Positions 27,018-35,757 of a stretch of 64,000 bases of DNA are shown here, one piece after another. The position numbers and the translations under genes are program-made. Source of the DNA: Pelagicoccus sp. SDUM812005. Lineage in GTDB: Bacteria; Verrucomicrobiota; Verrucomicrobiia; Opitutales; Opitutaceae. Below the pieces are notes generated by a model. It saw nothing but the letters and a program-made list of their open reading frames with translations. It was not told the DNA's origin and did not search any database. The stretch is from the NCBI RefSeq assembly GCF_031127875.1, contig NZ_JARXIA010000001.1, positions 186,001 to 250,000 on the forward strand, read 5' to 3'. How positions within the stretch are numbered: the stretch's first letter is position 1; the number at the start of each line of letters is the position of its first letter.

Positions 27018-29155
27018 AGGGCGGGGAGGTCTATGGCGTAGAGGGCTTGGGTACGGATATCGAAGGGAAATTCGAATTCTTCGGAATCACTGTGGATTTC
27101 GAATTCTGCGAGGATGAGCTGCGAGTTCGAGGGGATCAGGTTTCGGCTTAGCTGAAACGTTTCGACGAGGTGTTTCGCAAGGTCTCGGGAGACGGGCGGC
27201 ATATCGTTTCGAATTTGGACAAGGTGCGGCGAGCCGTTGGTGTCGATCAGGCAGCGGACGCTAAGCCGCTTAGGACGATCCTCTATTTTGAAGGAACGCT
27301 TAAGCCATTCCGTATCCAGGCTTTGGATGCTTAGGGAGTAGTGATCGCTCTGGATTGGAGTCTTGGAAAGTTTTTCGCTGGAGTCGATGGCTTTGAGGCA
27401 AGCCTCCGCTTGGTAGTATTGGAGCATCCAGTCGAGGGGCCAGATCCCTTTTGCGATATGCGTTTCGTCGAGTCCTTGCTCGAGGGCTTGGTGCAGGATC
27501 GGAGCCAGATCGTGGGATGCGATCGCGATAAGGGTTTCGTCGAGGGCTTGAGAAGAGAGATTTAGGGTAGCTCCGTTTTCCATGAGCTTGGCAGCTACTT
27601 CGGGAGCGTCGAAGAGAGTCGCGAACATGAGTGGCGTTAGGCCGTGGGGGCCTTCTTTGTTTGAGTCCGCTCCTTGCTCGATAAGGCAGGCTGCCGCTTC
27701 CTTCTGTTGTCGTACGATGGCGTACTGTAGGGCGGTGTGTCCGGCTAGGTTTATGGATTCTAGGTTCGCTCCGTGGTCAAGCAGCCAGCAGACGGCGGGG
27801 ATATTGCCGTAACCGGCTGCCAGCAAAAGAGGTGTGTTTCCATTCTCGTCGGGTAAATCGACAGGGGCTCCTTTCGCATGCAATTGAGCTAGGATCGCAG
27901 GGCTGATAGAGGGGGCGACACTGTTTATGAAAGTGGAATTATGGTTAACCGTTTTAATTAAGGGTAGGATGAGTTGTCCTGCTAAGTCGGCTTGCTGATC
28001 TTTTAAAGTTGGTTGCAAAAAGTAGTCTATTTCGTGGGCGATCTGAGCGAGATTGGCACCGTTCTGCACCAGTACTTTTGCAATGTCATAACGTTTGAGG
28101 ATTAAGCTGCTGGTGAGCAGGCTCCCAGGATTCGGGAGTTGCGATTTCTTTGATCTGTTCTCTAGGAGCAGTTCGAATGTTTTAGTGTAGCCGTTCGTGA
28201 TGGTGGCATTGAGGGAGCTGCGGAGAGATGTTCCGGGGAATTCGGATTCCAGTTTATATCGTCGAGAATCGATTGGGAATATTTTTTCCGCTGGATCGGC
28301 TCCGGCGCGTTGCAAGTAGTCTGCGGTGTCGATTTGCCCGTGGAAGGCGGCGATGTAGAGTAAGTAGTTCTTTAGGTCGGCCAGAGCGTTTTTTCGCAAT
28401 GAGATGCGGGGTAACTGTTTTTCTAATACGTCTATTCGTCCGTTGCGGGCGGCTCGCCGCAAGATCGATATTTGGTCGGAGGGATTGTCCCAAGTCTCCG
28501 GCAGTGGATAGAGCTGGGTTAGCATACGAGACTTGGTGGCGACGGGAATGGGACCGTCGAGTCCGTAGGCGATCAGGTAGGGCGCTTTTTCCGAAAGTTC
28601 GCTTTCCGAAATAGACGGGAAGTGAATTGTTTTCGTAATGGCTTTCTCGGGGAGTTGCCTCGCGTCGATAAATGCGTGGAGCTGGTAGCTGTCGCTGCTC
28701 TTGAAGGAGATGAGGAAGGCGACGATTTGATCGCTGGAATTTGGCCAGACCTCGAGCGCTTCGTCTTGATCTATGTATGTGTAGACAATGGCCCCGGGAG
28801 CGTCGTTCGGAGAGGTTCGGGTACTTGAAACTCTTTTCCGAAAGCGTTCAGGTTGGTAGAGGAGCTGTTCCTTGGAGGTCTTCCGCTGGAGGGCGATGCG
28901 CGAAGTGTCCTTCACGAAGACTTTCCTGCTGTCGGGGCCGATGTAGTACAGCGAGATGGAATTTTCTTTGAGCTCGATTCCAGCTATGGGAGTACTGCTG
29001 CCCGAATCGTCTCGGTATTCGAGCTGGAGTGGAGAGGATTCGTGTTGCGTTTCGTTCTGGGCGTGTCCTGGGAACGATAGTAGGGAGCAGGCCAGGAGGG
29101 CGGTTTTCGTTCCTCTGAACAAGGTGCGAAACCAGAGGGGGCGAGGGTACAGCAT
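27014..29155 (-). CDS. exported ankyrin-repeat protein with C-terminal TonB-C-like domain
   Basis: A 713-residue protein with a signal sequence (TALLACSLLSFPGHA, about 17-32). The N-terminal 200 residues are beta-rich (LEYRDDSGSSTPIAGIELKENSISLYYIG). Residues about 225-560 contain ankyrin-type repeats (ILRRAARNGRIDVLEKQLP, LLYIAAFHGQIDTADYLQRAGADP, TPLLLAAGYGNIPAVCWLLDHGA, TALQYAIVRQQKEAAACLIEQGAD, TPLMFATLFDAPEVAAKLMENGA). The last 90 residues (LSVRCLIDTNGSPHLVQIRND...) resemble a TonB C-terminal-like domain. It is probably a periplasmic protein-binding scaffold. It is translationally coupled to the GH28 gene downstream, which is odd for such a protein. No enzyme activity is suggested. Confidence 0.75.
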   Translation of the reverse strand: MLYPRPLWFRTLFRGTKTALLACSLLSFPGHAQNETQHESSPLQLEYRDDSGSSTPIAGIELKENSISLYYIGPDSRKVFVKDTSRIALQRKTSKEQLLYQPERFRKRVSSTRTSPNDAPGAIVYTYIDQDEALEVWPNSSDQIVAFLISFKSSDSYQLHAFIDARQLPEKAITKTIHFPSISESELSEKAPYLIAYGLDGPIPVATKSRMLTQLYPLPETWDNPSDQISILRRAARNGRIDVLEKQLPRISLRKNALADLKNYLLYIAAFHGQIDTADYLQRAGADPAEKIFPIDSRRYKLESEFPGTSLRSSLNATITNGYTKTFELLLENRSKKSQLPNPGSLLTSSLILKRYDIAKVLVQNGANLAQIAHEIDYFLQPTLKDQQADLAGQLILPLIKTVNHNSTFINSVAPSISPAILAQLHAKGAPVDLPDENGNTPLLLAAGYGNIPAVCWLLDHGANLESINLAGHTALQYAIVRQQKEAAACLIEQGADSNKEGPHGLTPLMFATLFDAPEVAAKLMENGATLNLSSQALDETLIAIASHDLAPILHQALEQGLDETHIAKGIWPLDWMLQYYQAEACLKAIDSSEKLSKTPIQSDHYSLSIQSLDTEWLKRSFKIEDRPKRLSVRCLIDTNGSPHLVQIRNDMPPVSRDLAKHLVETFQLSRNLIPSNSQLILAEFEIHSDSEEFEFPFDIRTQALYAIDLPAL

Positions 29156-29331
29156 GAGGAGGATTTTGAGTGGCGCCGCTTCTTAGGCGAGGGCAAAAAA
29201 TGTCATAGCTTCTTCGGTTTGGAAATTCGCTACGTTCGATTCCTGCCTTGAGGTGAGAAAGCTCTTTGTAGAGCCGGGTAAATGCGGCGTACCAGCGAAC
29301 GTCTAACCTTATGCAGGACGAAGGGAACGGG

Positions 29332-29967
29332 CTAGTTTTCGTAGGTCTCCTTGTAGGCTTTGGCGAGGGCGTGGAAGTCGTGGCCTTGGGCGGCGATGTA
29401 GTTGTTGATAATGCCGCGGTATTTGTGGGCCCATTGGAGCTGGAGCTTGGGTTGGATCTCGAGCATCGCATTTTCGCGCATCTCTTCAAGCAGGCCGACG
29501 ATGTGGGCGCGTTCTGGATACGAGAGGTCCGGAGCAAGGCGGTCGAAGCGCTGCAGCTCGAGGTGGTACCAATCGCCGGTGAGGCCGTCCTTCACGCGGT
29601 CTACTCGGCCGGGGGCCATGAGGGAATTGAGTTGGGCGACGTAGGCGTCGCGTAGGGCGATGGCGAAGCGGCGGTGGGTTTTCCAGGCGTCGGCGGTTTG
29701 CTGGTGGATTTCGGGCGCGGCGTCGCTGGGTTCGCCGCTGGCTGCGAGCGCGGCGCTGCGTTGGGCGTCGAGGGTCGCGAGCTCGCGTAGGTAGTTGGCG
29801 GTCAGCTCAATGGCGCGTTGGGTTTGCTCCTCGTCCATGAAGCGCATGGGCTTGACGATGGCGCTCGCTTGTTCCGTGGGCAAGGCCGCGTCGGCGGCTT
29901 GGCTGGCTGGCGAGAAGCCGAGCAAGGCGGATGCGAGGAGTGCGGTGAAATTTCGTTTGTTAAGCAT
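29332..29967 (-). CDS. exported DUF3826-like protein
   Basis: A 211-residue protein with a clear signal peptide (1-25, NFTALLASALLGFSPASQAADA). The mature part is almost all helical. The C-terminal stretch WAHKYRGIINNYIAAQGHDF matches what I recall of the DUF3826 family, whose members occur beside pectin/rhamnogalacturonan genes in Bacteroidota and Verrucomicrobiota and have no known function. The segment GRVDRVKDGLTGDWYHLELQRF also fits. A 176-bp gap separates it from the ankyrin gene. It probably acts in the periplasm as a pectin-locus accessory protein. The family name is from memory of the conserved pattern, not a search. Confidence 0.7.
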   Translation of the reverse strand: MLNKRNFTALLASALLGFSPASQAADAALPTEQASAIVKPMRFMDEEQTQRAIELTANYLRELATLDAQRSAALAASGEPSDAAPEIHQQTADAWKTHRRFAIALRDAYVAQLNSLMAPGRVDRVKDGLTGDWYHLELQRFDRLAPDLSYPERAHIVGLLEEMRENAMLEIQPKLQLQWAHKYRGIINNYIAAQGHDFHALAKAYKETYEN

Positions 29968-30185
29968 TTTATGTATGTTGGTTTGATTTGAAATATTGAG
30001 TGGGCGGCGGCTTTATTTTCGGCTCCTCTCCACTTTGCGGGAAATGCTTTTTGTTGATGGCGATGCCGTAGGGCTGGAGCTTGCTCCACGCCGCGTTGCA
30101 GGCTCTAGGGTCGGGAATTACGGCACGTCGCAAGTGACGGCCCTGCAAAACATTCGGCAATTTCCAATGCTTTTGGTGATGAGCT

Positions 30186-33100
30186 TTATTTTTCCAGGGT
30201 GAGGGCCATGAGGCCGATGACGACTTCGGTGGAAAGGGCTTTCAGCTCGAGGTGGGAAAGCTGCTTTTGCGGATCGAGGGTGTGGGCGAGTACGGTAGCG
30301 GATCCGCCGACGATGGAGTAGGCTTGGTCGGCGGTGGAATCGGGGTCGTAGTGGCGGAGGTTTCCGCTGGCGAGGTCAAGTCGGAGCGGAAAGGGGCCGG
30401 GGTGTTGAAACTGGAAGTCGTCGACGAAGTAGTCTTGGTCGATGGGCCACCAGGTGGTGGGGTTGTGGAGGGCAAGCTCGCTTCGATTGCCGTCGGTGTA
30501 GTGAAAAACAACTACACCGTTGTCGATGTGAGACTGCATCCAATTGGTTGATCCTGCCAAGAGCAGGTAGGCGCGGCGTGCGTTTCCGCTGAGCGGGAGG
30601 TCGATGGCGTCGGGGTAGTTGTCCCAGAGCGAGACGAAGGCAATGTTGTTCTCATTTGGGCCAGGCGGGCTGGCGAGCGGGACTTGGTTGGGCAGATGGA
30701 TTTGGCCTTGCTTGGCTGCAGCGGCTTGGCGGAGTCCTTGGTCGTTGACTTCGTATTGCCGTTTATAGGCGCCGGCCCAGCCGCCGATGCCTTGCTTCGG
30801 GATGGCGAGGGAAGTGAAGGGAGAGCGTGGACTGCGGTACTCTTGCTGGAAGATATCGGTGACCTTGGCGTTGAAGCTCTTGCCGAGGTCAACGGTGGTG
30901 GTGCGGGAGGCTGCTATGGATTGGGTCCAGTCGACGGGCTCAACTGTAACGGGTGGCGTGTATTTGAAATCTGGAGGCGTGAAGGCTGCTTTTTCCTCGT
31001 TGGAATAGCTTAGGGTGTAGCTTTGCTTGTTGGGGGCGAAGCGAGCTTCCAGATAGCCGTGTCCGTTTTCGTTTAGGGTGGTGAGGGAGCGGGGCCTTTG
31101 GCCGTCGAGGCGAATGCTGTCGGGGGCGGTGCCGAGCGGGAGCTGCAGGATGAGCTCGGTCTGCGGCGGGAATTGGGTGGTCACGGAGAGGCTGACCGTC
31201 GTGGCGGACTTTTGATAGTCGAGCTCGATGGAGCTGTGCTTGAGTTGGGCGAAGTCCCAGTGGTTGGGGATGCCGGGGCGGAGGGTAAGGCTTTGCTCGA
31301 GGAGGTTTGGCTGGACGCCGAAGAGTCCCTCGACGACGGCTCGGGAGGTGACGCCGGAGCCGTCGGCGAAGTCTCGTTGGGATTCGCCGCGGTAGGCGTC
31401 GAGGAAGTTCATGGAGCCGACGTTGCCGGGGCAGATACCGGCGAACATGCTGGCGATGAGGGAGCCCTTGGTCAGGCTCCACGCCTCCTCTGGGCGTCCC
31501 GCTTGCCAGTAGGCGAGGGCGGTGTGTATGTTTTCGCCCATGACGACGTTATTGACGGACCAGTCGTAGGGAAACCAGTGGGAGCTGGCGAAAACCCAGA
31601 TTGGATTTTGGTCGGAGAGTTGCGGGTAAGAGAGGCGGCGGTGGGGAATGGATTGGTCGACGTATCGGGTCATTTGATACGCTTCTTCGGGGCTGGGGAC
31701 TTGGCTGTCGAGGGTGTGGTAGACGCTCCAGACTCCGGCGGCTTTGTGTTGGCGTTGCAGCCCGATCCAGTCTTTGTATTCGGCGAAGTAGGACGCGTTT
31801 CCGTCCTCAACCCAGAGCAGCTTGCGCATGGCCTTTTCGATGGCTTCGGCTTCGGCGAGGTAAGGGCTTGGGTCTTCGCCGATTAGGCGAGCGAGGCGGG
31901 CGGCTTCGCGGTTGTGGAAGGCGTTGTAGGCGGAGGTGTAGGCGACGCCGCCGCCGTTGTAGCTCATCTCGTCGCTCGCCCAGATGGCGGCGTAGGCTTC
32001 GTAGAGCGGGAGCTTTTCGCCGGCGACTTCGAATTCGCGTCGGAAGAGGCGACGTTCCCAGGCCAGGTGACGTTCGATGACGGGCCAGAGTTGTTTGCCG
32101 AATTCGATATCGCCGGTCCAGCGGAGGTGCCGGAAGAGGGCGTCGAAGTAGACGAGGTTCATGTCGTAGTGGGAGTGCGACAAGGTGCCGTTGCTGTGTA
32201 GGGCGGCTTCGGCGCGGGCTAGGTTTCCGTCTTCGTCGGGACCTGGGATTTTGTCGGGAATAGGGGAGGTGTCTTGGCGGGTGGACCAGTACTCCAGGTG
32301 GGCTTTCGCTCGGTCGTGCCAGCCGAGAGCGTCCATGGCGTAGGGGCCACGCCAGCCCAGCAGCTTGCGGCGCCAGGCGATGGCTCCGTGCATGACGGCT
32401 TGCTGGGGCTCGTCCCAGGTCGCGTCGGCCCCGATGCAAAGGGCGGCTACGGCGGCGTCGAAATAGGGATCGGGGGTGTGGACTTCGAGTTGGCTGGCGC
32501 GCTGCTGGCGGATCTTTTGGTTGGCGGCGTAGCGCTCGGGGAGTTGATCGGGGGTGATGCTCTGAGAAGCTTCTGATTCACTGGGAAGCTTTTCCCAGGA
32601 GAAGTAGAGTTTGTCTCCGTTTAGTTGATTCGTGGATACAATAAGGGGACGGTCGGTTTGGACGGGCGTAGGAATCGATGCTTGCTGGGCGAGTCGTTCC
32701 GGGTCTTGCCAGCAAGCGGCGTCGACGACTTTCAGTTTCGCGTCCTGGGAAAGGGAGGCTTGGATGCGGCCTTTGGGAGCGGTGAGACGGTAGCTTTGGC
32801 CTTGTGGTGAGTAGGTGAATACGTTGTCGCGGCAGAACTCTGGCTTGAGTTGGAACCATTCGCTGATGGGCACGTCTTCGGTTCCGATATCGCCGTCACG
32901 TTTTCCTCTCTGTCCGTTCAGTCCGCCGTAGACGGCGAGGATGCGGAGGTCCTTGGGCGCGTTGGGGCAGTCGATCTGGACGAAGAAACTCTCGGATTGG
33001 TAACTGCCAAGGGCAGTCAGTTCGAGCTCGGCGTTTTCGAGCAGTTTATCTTTTATACGATAGGCGAGTGAGCCGGGGACGTAGCGTGGTTCGATGTTGT

Positions 33101-33377
33101 CGGCCTCGTGTATCCATTTCGTGGTGTCGCCTCTTTGGATTGCGAAACGCAGGTTGCCGCCGCGTCCGGGGAGGTAGAGGACGAACTCCGGGATGTCGCC
33201 GCCGTCGACGCGAAAGGCAGTATTGCCTCCGTAGAGCGGGCGGTTGAAGCGCTCGAAATCGTGGATGGCGACGAAGGCGCCGTTGTCCGGTTGGTAGCGG
33301 AGCTGCTGGCCCAGCGTCTCGGGGGAGGTGGAGCGAAAGGGGGAGGCGGCAGCCAAAAGTGCGAATACTAGTAGCAT
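30186..33377 (-). CDS. large secreted DUF4450-type protein, probable six-hairpin glycosidase
   Basis: A 1063-residue exported protein with a short signal peptide (MLLVFALLAAASPFRS). The N-terminal third is beta-sandwich (LRYQPDNGAFVAIHDFERFNRPLYGGNTAFRVDGGDIPEFVLYL-type start, split here by comment only), and this opening matches the DUF4450 group. Residues about 290-690 form an (alpha/alpha)6-type region rich in Trp and acidic pairs (AWRRKLLGWRGPYAMDALGWHDRAKAHLEYW; GTLSHSHYDMNLVYFDALFRHLRWTGD; IWASDEMSYNGGGVAYTSAYN). C-terminal beta domains follow. The family sits in rhamnogalacturonan loci but I cannot name its reaction. Only 15 bp separate it from the next upstream gene, so they are probably one transcript. 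Confidence 0.65.
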   Translation of the reverse strand: MLLVFALLAAASPFRSTSPETLGQQLRYQPDNGAFVAIHDFERFNRPLYGGNTAFRVDGGDIPEFVLYLPGRGGNLRFAIQRGDTTKWIHEADNIEPRYVPGSLAYRIKDKLLENAELELTALGSYQSESFFVQIDCPNAPKDLRILAVYGGLNGQRGKRDGDIGTEDVPISEWFQLKPEFCRDNVFTYSPQGQSYRLTAPKGRIQASLSQDAKLKVVDAACWQDPERLAQQASIPTPVQTDRPLIVSTNQLNGDKLYFSWEKLPSESEASQSITPDQLPERYAANQKIRQQRASQLEVHTPDPYFDAAVAALCIGADATWDEPQQAVMHGAIAWRRKLLGWRGPYAMDALGWHDRAKAHLEYWSTRQDTSPIPDKIPGPDEDGNLARAEAALHSNGTLSHSHYDMNLVYFDALFRHLRWTGDIEFGKQLWPVIERHLAWERRLFRREFEVAGEKLPLYEAYAAIWASDEMSYNGGGVAYTSAYNAFHNREAARLARLIGEDPSPYLAEAEAIEKAMRKLLWVEDGNASYFAEYKDWIGLQRQHKAAGVWSVYHTLDSQVPSPEEAYQMTRYVDQSIPHRRLSYPQLSDQNPIWVFASSHWFPYDWSVNNVVMGENIHTALAYWQAGRPEEAWSLTKGSLIASMFAGICPGNVGSMNFLDAYRGESQRDFADGSGVTSRAVVEGLFGVQPNLLEQSLTLRPGIPNHWDFAQLKHSSIELDYQKSATTVSLSVTTQFPPQTELILQLPLGTAPDSIRLDGQRPRSLTTLNENGHGYLEARFAPNKQSYTLSYSNEEKAAFTPPDFKYTPPVTVEPVDWTQSIAASRTTTVDLGKSFNAKVTDIFQQEYRSPRSPFTSLAIPKQGIGGWAGAYKRQYEVNDQGLRQAAAAKQGQIHLPNQVPLASPPGPNENNIAFVSLWDNYPDAIDLPLSGNARRAYLLLAGSTNWMQSHIDNGVVVFHYTDGNRSELALHNPTTWWPIDQDYFVDDFQFQHPGPFPLRLDLASGNLRHYDPDSTADQAYSIVGGSATVLAHTLDPQKQLSHLELKALSTEVVIGLMALTLEK

Positions 33378-33392
33378 ATTAGGAGCGTTTTT

Positions 33393-35555
33393 TTAAAGAA
33401 GCGGACTGAGGCCTTCGGCTTTGATGGTCCAGCTGCCGTCCTTGGGAAAGCCGGGGTGCTCGGTTTGGCAGCCTTCCCAGCCGACGATCATGAGGGCTAG
33501 GGTGGAGAGGAAGGATCCGTTGGCGGGCAGGTAGACGGCGATTTCTGGGCGAGACTGGTTGGCGCTGCGGCGGACGCGGTCGCTGCCTTGCGGACAGTGG
33601 CCGTTGGCGTTGTAGACGTTGTTGGGGCCGTCGCGCAGGAGGATTTCGATGGCTTCGGCGGGACGGCCGAGGCGGGTGGCGGTCATGGCGATCATGGGGT
33701 AGTCCCAGCCCCAGATCTTGGCTTCCCAATCCCAGTGGGCGATGACGCCGTCGAGGGTGGCGTGCATGGTGTCGCGGTCGACGTAATCGGTTTCGGGGAG
33801 GAATCCTAGCGGCATGAGCATCTGGGGATGGTCGTGGCGGCTGTCGATGTTGTCCCAAGTATCTGGATGCGACTCGAGGGCGACGTACATGCCGTGGGTT
33901 TGTGGGAGCTCGGGCATGTGGGCGATGGCGTGGTCCCAGTCCGGGTGACGCGGCAGGGAAAGGGCTTCTCGCCACTCTTGTGCGATTTGCAGGGCCCAGC
34001 GCCAGTAGGCTAGCTCGAAGGAGGGGTTTTGGCTGGTGGCTTGGTCGTGGATTTCTTGGGCGATCCAGAGGGGAGGGCCGAGCAGGTATTCGCCGCGTTC
34101 TTCGTCGAAGTGAAGCATGGTGGCGAGGCAGTCGGCGGTTTCGAGGACGAGGTCGGCATAGCGGCGCAGGGTTTCGTCGCTGCCGGACTGCTTCCAAAGC
34201 ATGTGGCTAAGGTGTATGGGGTGGGGCTGGTTCCAGAAGATCATGGGGTTGCCGCCGGGGCTTTCGCGCATGTCGGGGCCGGTCATCTTGGACCAGCGGG
34301 CTCCGCGCAGGCCGCGGCTTTCGGCGAGCAGGCGGGCGTTGGGGAGGTTGTCGAGGAACCAGCTCAGGTTTATTTCCGCGTATTCGCTTTTTCCCCACGG
34401 GATGAAGTGGCCGATGTTCCACCAGGTCATTTCGGTGTGGTGCTTGCCGTACCAGGTGTTGCAGGTGAGTCCGCTTTCTTGGGGAGGGATGGGGGCGACG
34501 CTTTGGGCGGCGGTGAGGTAGCGCGAGAGGATCATTCGCTTCTCCAGCTTTTCGGCGAGGGGGTTGGCGCTACCGGCGAAGTCGACGGCGGCACCGGTTG
34601 ACCAGAAGCGTTCCCAGCGGCTTTGGCAGCGGCTAAGGGCGGTTTGGTAGCTGGGGGCGTCGTCCGCAAAGGGGGCGTAGCGGAGGGTGAAACTTTGTTG
34701 GCTGCTGGCGTTTGGTTTCTGGGGATTGGGGGCTTTGCCGATGAGGAAGGAGTGTGTATCCACTTGTTGGAACTCGTTGGAGCAGGTGGCGAAGTAGCGG
34801 GTACTTTCGACTTCGCGGTTGATCGTGCGCGAACCGAGGAGGGTGGTGCGGTGGGATTCGGGGGCGGACCAGTCGAGGCCAGGCGTATTTTTAACGGCAG
34901 GGTCGTGGCCTTTGGGGAAGTCGAGGCGGGCGTGCAGCTTGCCTTGGGCGACGAGTGGGGAATCGATTTTTACGGCAATCGTATCCGTTTCGGCATCACA
35001 GGCAGTTACGATGGTGACGGGTTGGCCAGCCAACTGGAAGCGGCTGGTGATGACGCCTTGCCAGAGGTCGAGGCTTTGTTGCGGGGATTGGATGTCTGAC
35101 TCTGCGAGTTGTCCGCTTGGGGCGTCGTCCCAGACGAGGGACAGTTGGCCGAGGGGGTGGAGTCGCGGGTTGCGGCGCAGCCAAAGTCCGGCCTCGGTGC
35201 TGGTGCCGCGGGAGGGCAGGAGGATGGTCTTGCCGTTGGGCTGGAGGAATTCGACGCTGGCGTCGGCGAGGGTGTAGCCTTCGGTGTTTTGTTCGCTAAC
35301 CCAGCACCAGCGTGCGAGGGTTTCCAGCGGGATGGCGTTTTGGTGGTAGGCTTGGCCGAAGCTCTGCAGGCCGGTGATGTCGACGGTGAAGGCGAAGCCG
35401 CCGTTGCCTACGGTGAGCGGGGCCCCGTAGTCGATGGCGCTTAGTTGGGGATTGTGGCGGGCGACCACGGCTTGGCGATCGATGGCAGTGGGCGAGCCCG
35501 CGAGGGCGAGCGATGTGAATAGGGCAGGTAATGCGAGGGCAAGGGGAAGCTTCAT
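33393..35555 (-). CDS. secreted six-hairpin glycosidase-like protein
   Basis: A 720-residue exported protein with signal peptide 1-19 (LALALPALFTSLALA). An N-terminal super-sandwich (APLTVGNGGFAFTVDITGLQSFG) precedes an (alpha/alpha)6 barrel (about 330-690). The barrel has conserved-looking patches: TCNTWYGKHHTEMTWWNIGHFIPWGKSE, RGARWSKMTGPDMRESPGG, NQPHPIHLSHMLW and WDWEAKIWGWDYPMIAMTA. This architecture is shared by GH65, GH95 and related clans, but the usual GH95 or GH65 catalytic motifs are not evident, so I do not assign a family. It is paired with the DUF4450 gene and likely acts on pectin side-chain sugars. Confidence 0.65.
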   Translation of the reverse strand: MKLPLALALPALFTSLALAGSPTAIDRQAVVARHNPQLSAIDYGAPLTVGNGGFAFTVDITGLQSFGQAYHQNAIPLETLARWCWVSEQNTEGYTLADASVEFLQPNGKTILLPSRGTSTEAGLWLRRNPRLHPLGQLSLVWDDAPSGQLAESDIQSPQQSLDLWQGVITSRFQLAGQPVTIVTACDAETDTIAVKIDSPLVAQGKLHARLDFPKGHDPAVKNTPGLDWSAPESHRTTLLGSRTINREVESTRYFATCSNEFQQVDTHSFLIGKAPNPQKPNASSQQSFTLRYAPFADDAPSYQTALSRCQSRWERFWSTGAAVDFAGSANPLAEKLEKRMILSRYLTAAQSVAPIPPQESGLTCNTWYGKHHTEMTWWNIGHFIPWGKSEYAEINLSWFLDNLPNARLLAESRGLRGARWSKMTGPDMRESPGGNPMIFWNQPHPIHLSHMLWKQSGSDETLRRYADLVLETADCLATMLHFDEERGEYLLGPPLWIAQEIHDQATSQNPSFELAYWRWALQIAQEWREALSLPRHPDWDHAIAHMPELPQTHGMYVALESHPDTWDNIDSRHDHPQMLMPLGFLPETDYVDRDTMHATLDGVIAHWDWEAKIWGWDYPMIAMTATRLGRPAEAIEILLRDGPNNVYNANGHCPQGSDRVRRSANQSRPEIAVYLPANGSFLSTLALMIVGWEGCQTEHPGFPKDGSWTIKAEGLSPLL

Positions 35556-35692
35556 GGGTAGATTGAAGGGGTTGATGGCCTGTTCGAAGGAAAGGCGCTC
35601 TGCGATAGTCGGCTAGAACAAACTCGTGTAGGGTTTTGAAGTTTTTATGTGGGCGGATTGCCGCGAGCGGTAGCCCTGCGTTTGGGTGGAGG

Positions 35693-35735
35693 GGATCTTG
35701 CAGCGTGGTCGCGGGCTGAAGCGCCGCGCTACGGG
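35693..35735 (+). repeat. dispersed intergenic repeat copy
   Basis: A 43-bp stretch beginning GGATCTTGCA and ending CGCTACGGG lies in the 202-bp gap before the GH28 gene. It matches the copy at 61631-61673 in about 39 of 43 positions. The gap (35556-35757) has no gene. Confidence 0.65.
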
Positions 35736-35757
35736 TTGGGCAGCGCGGCGGTGTCGA

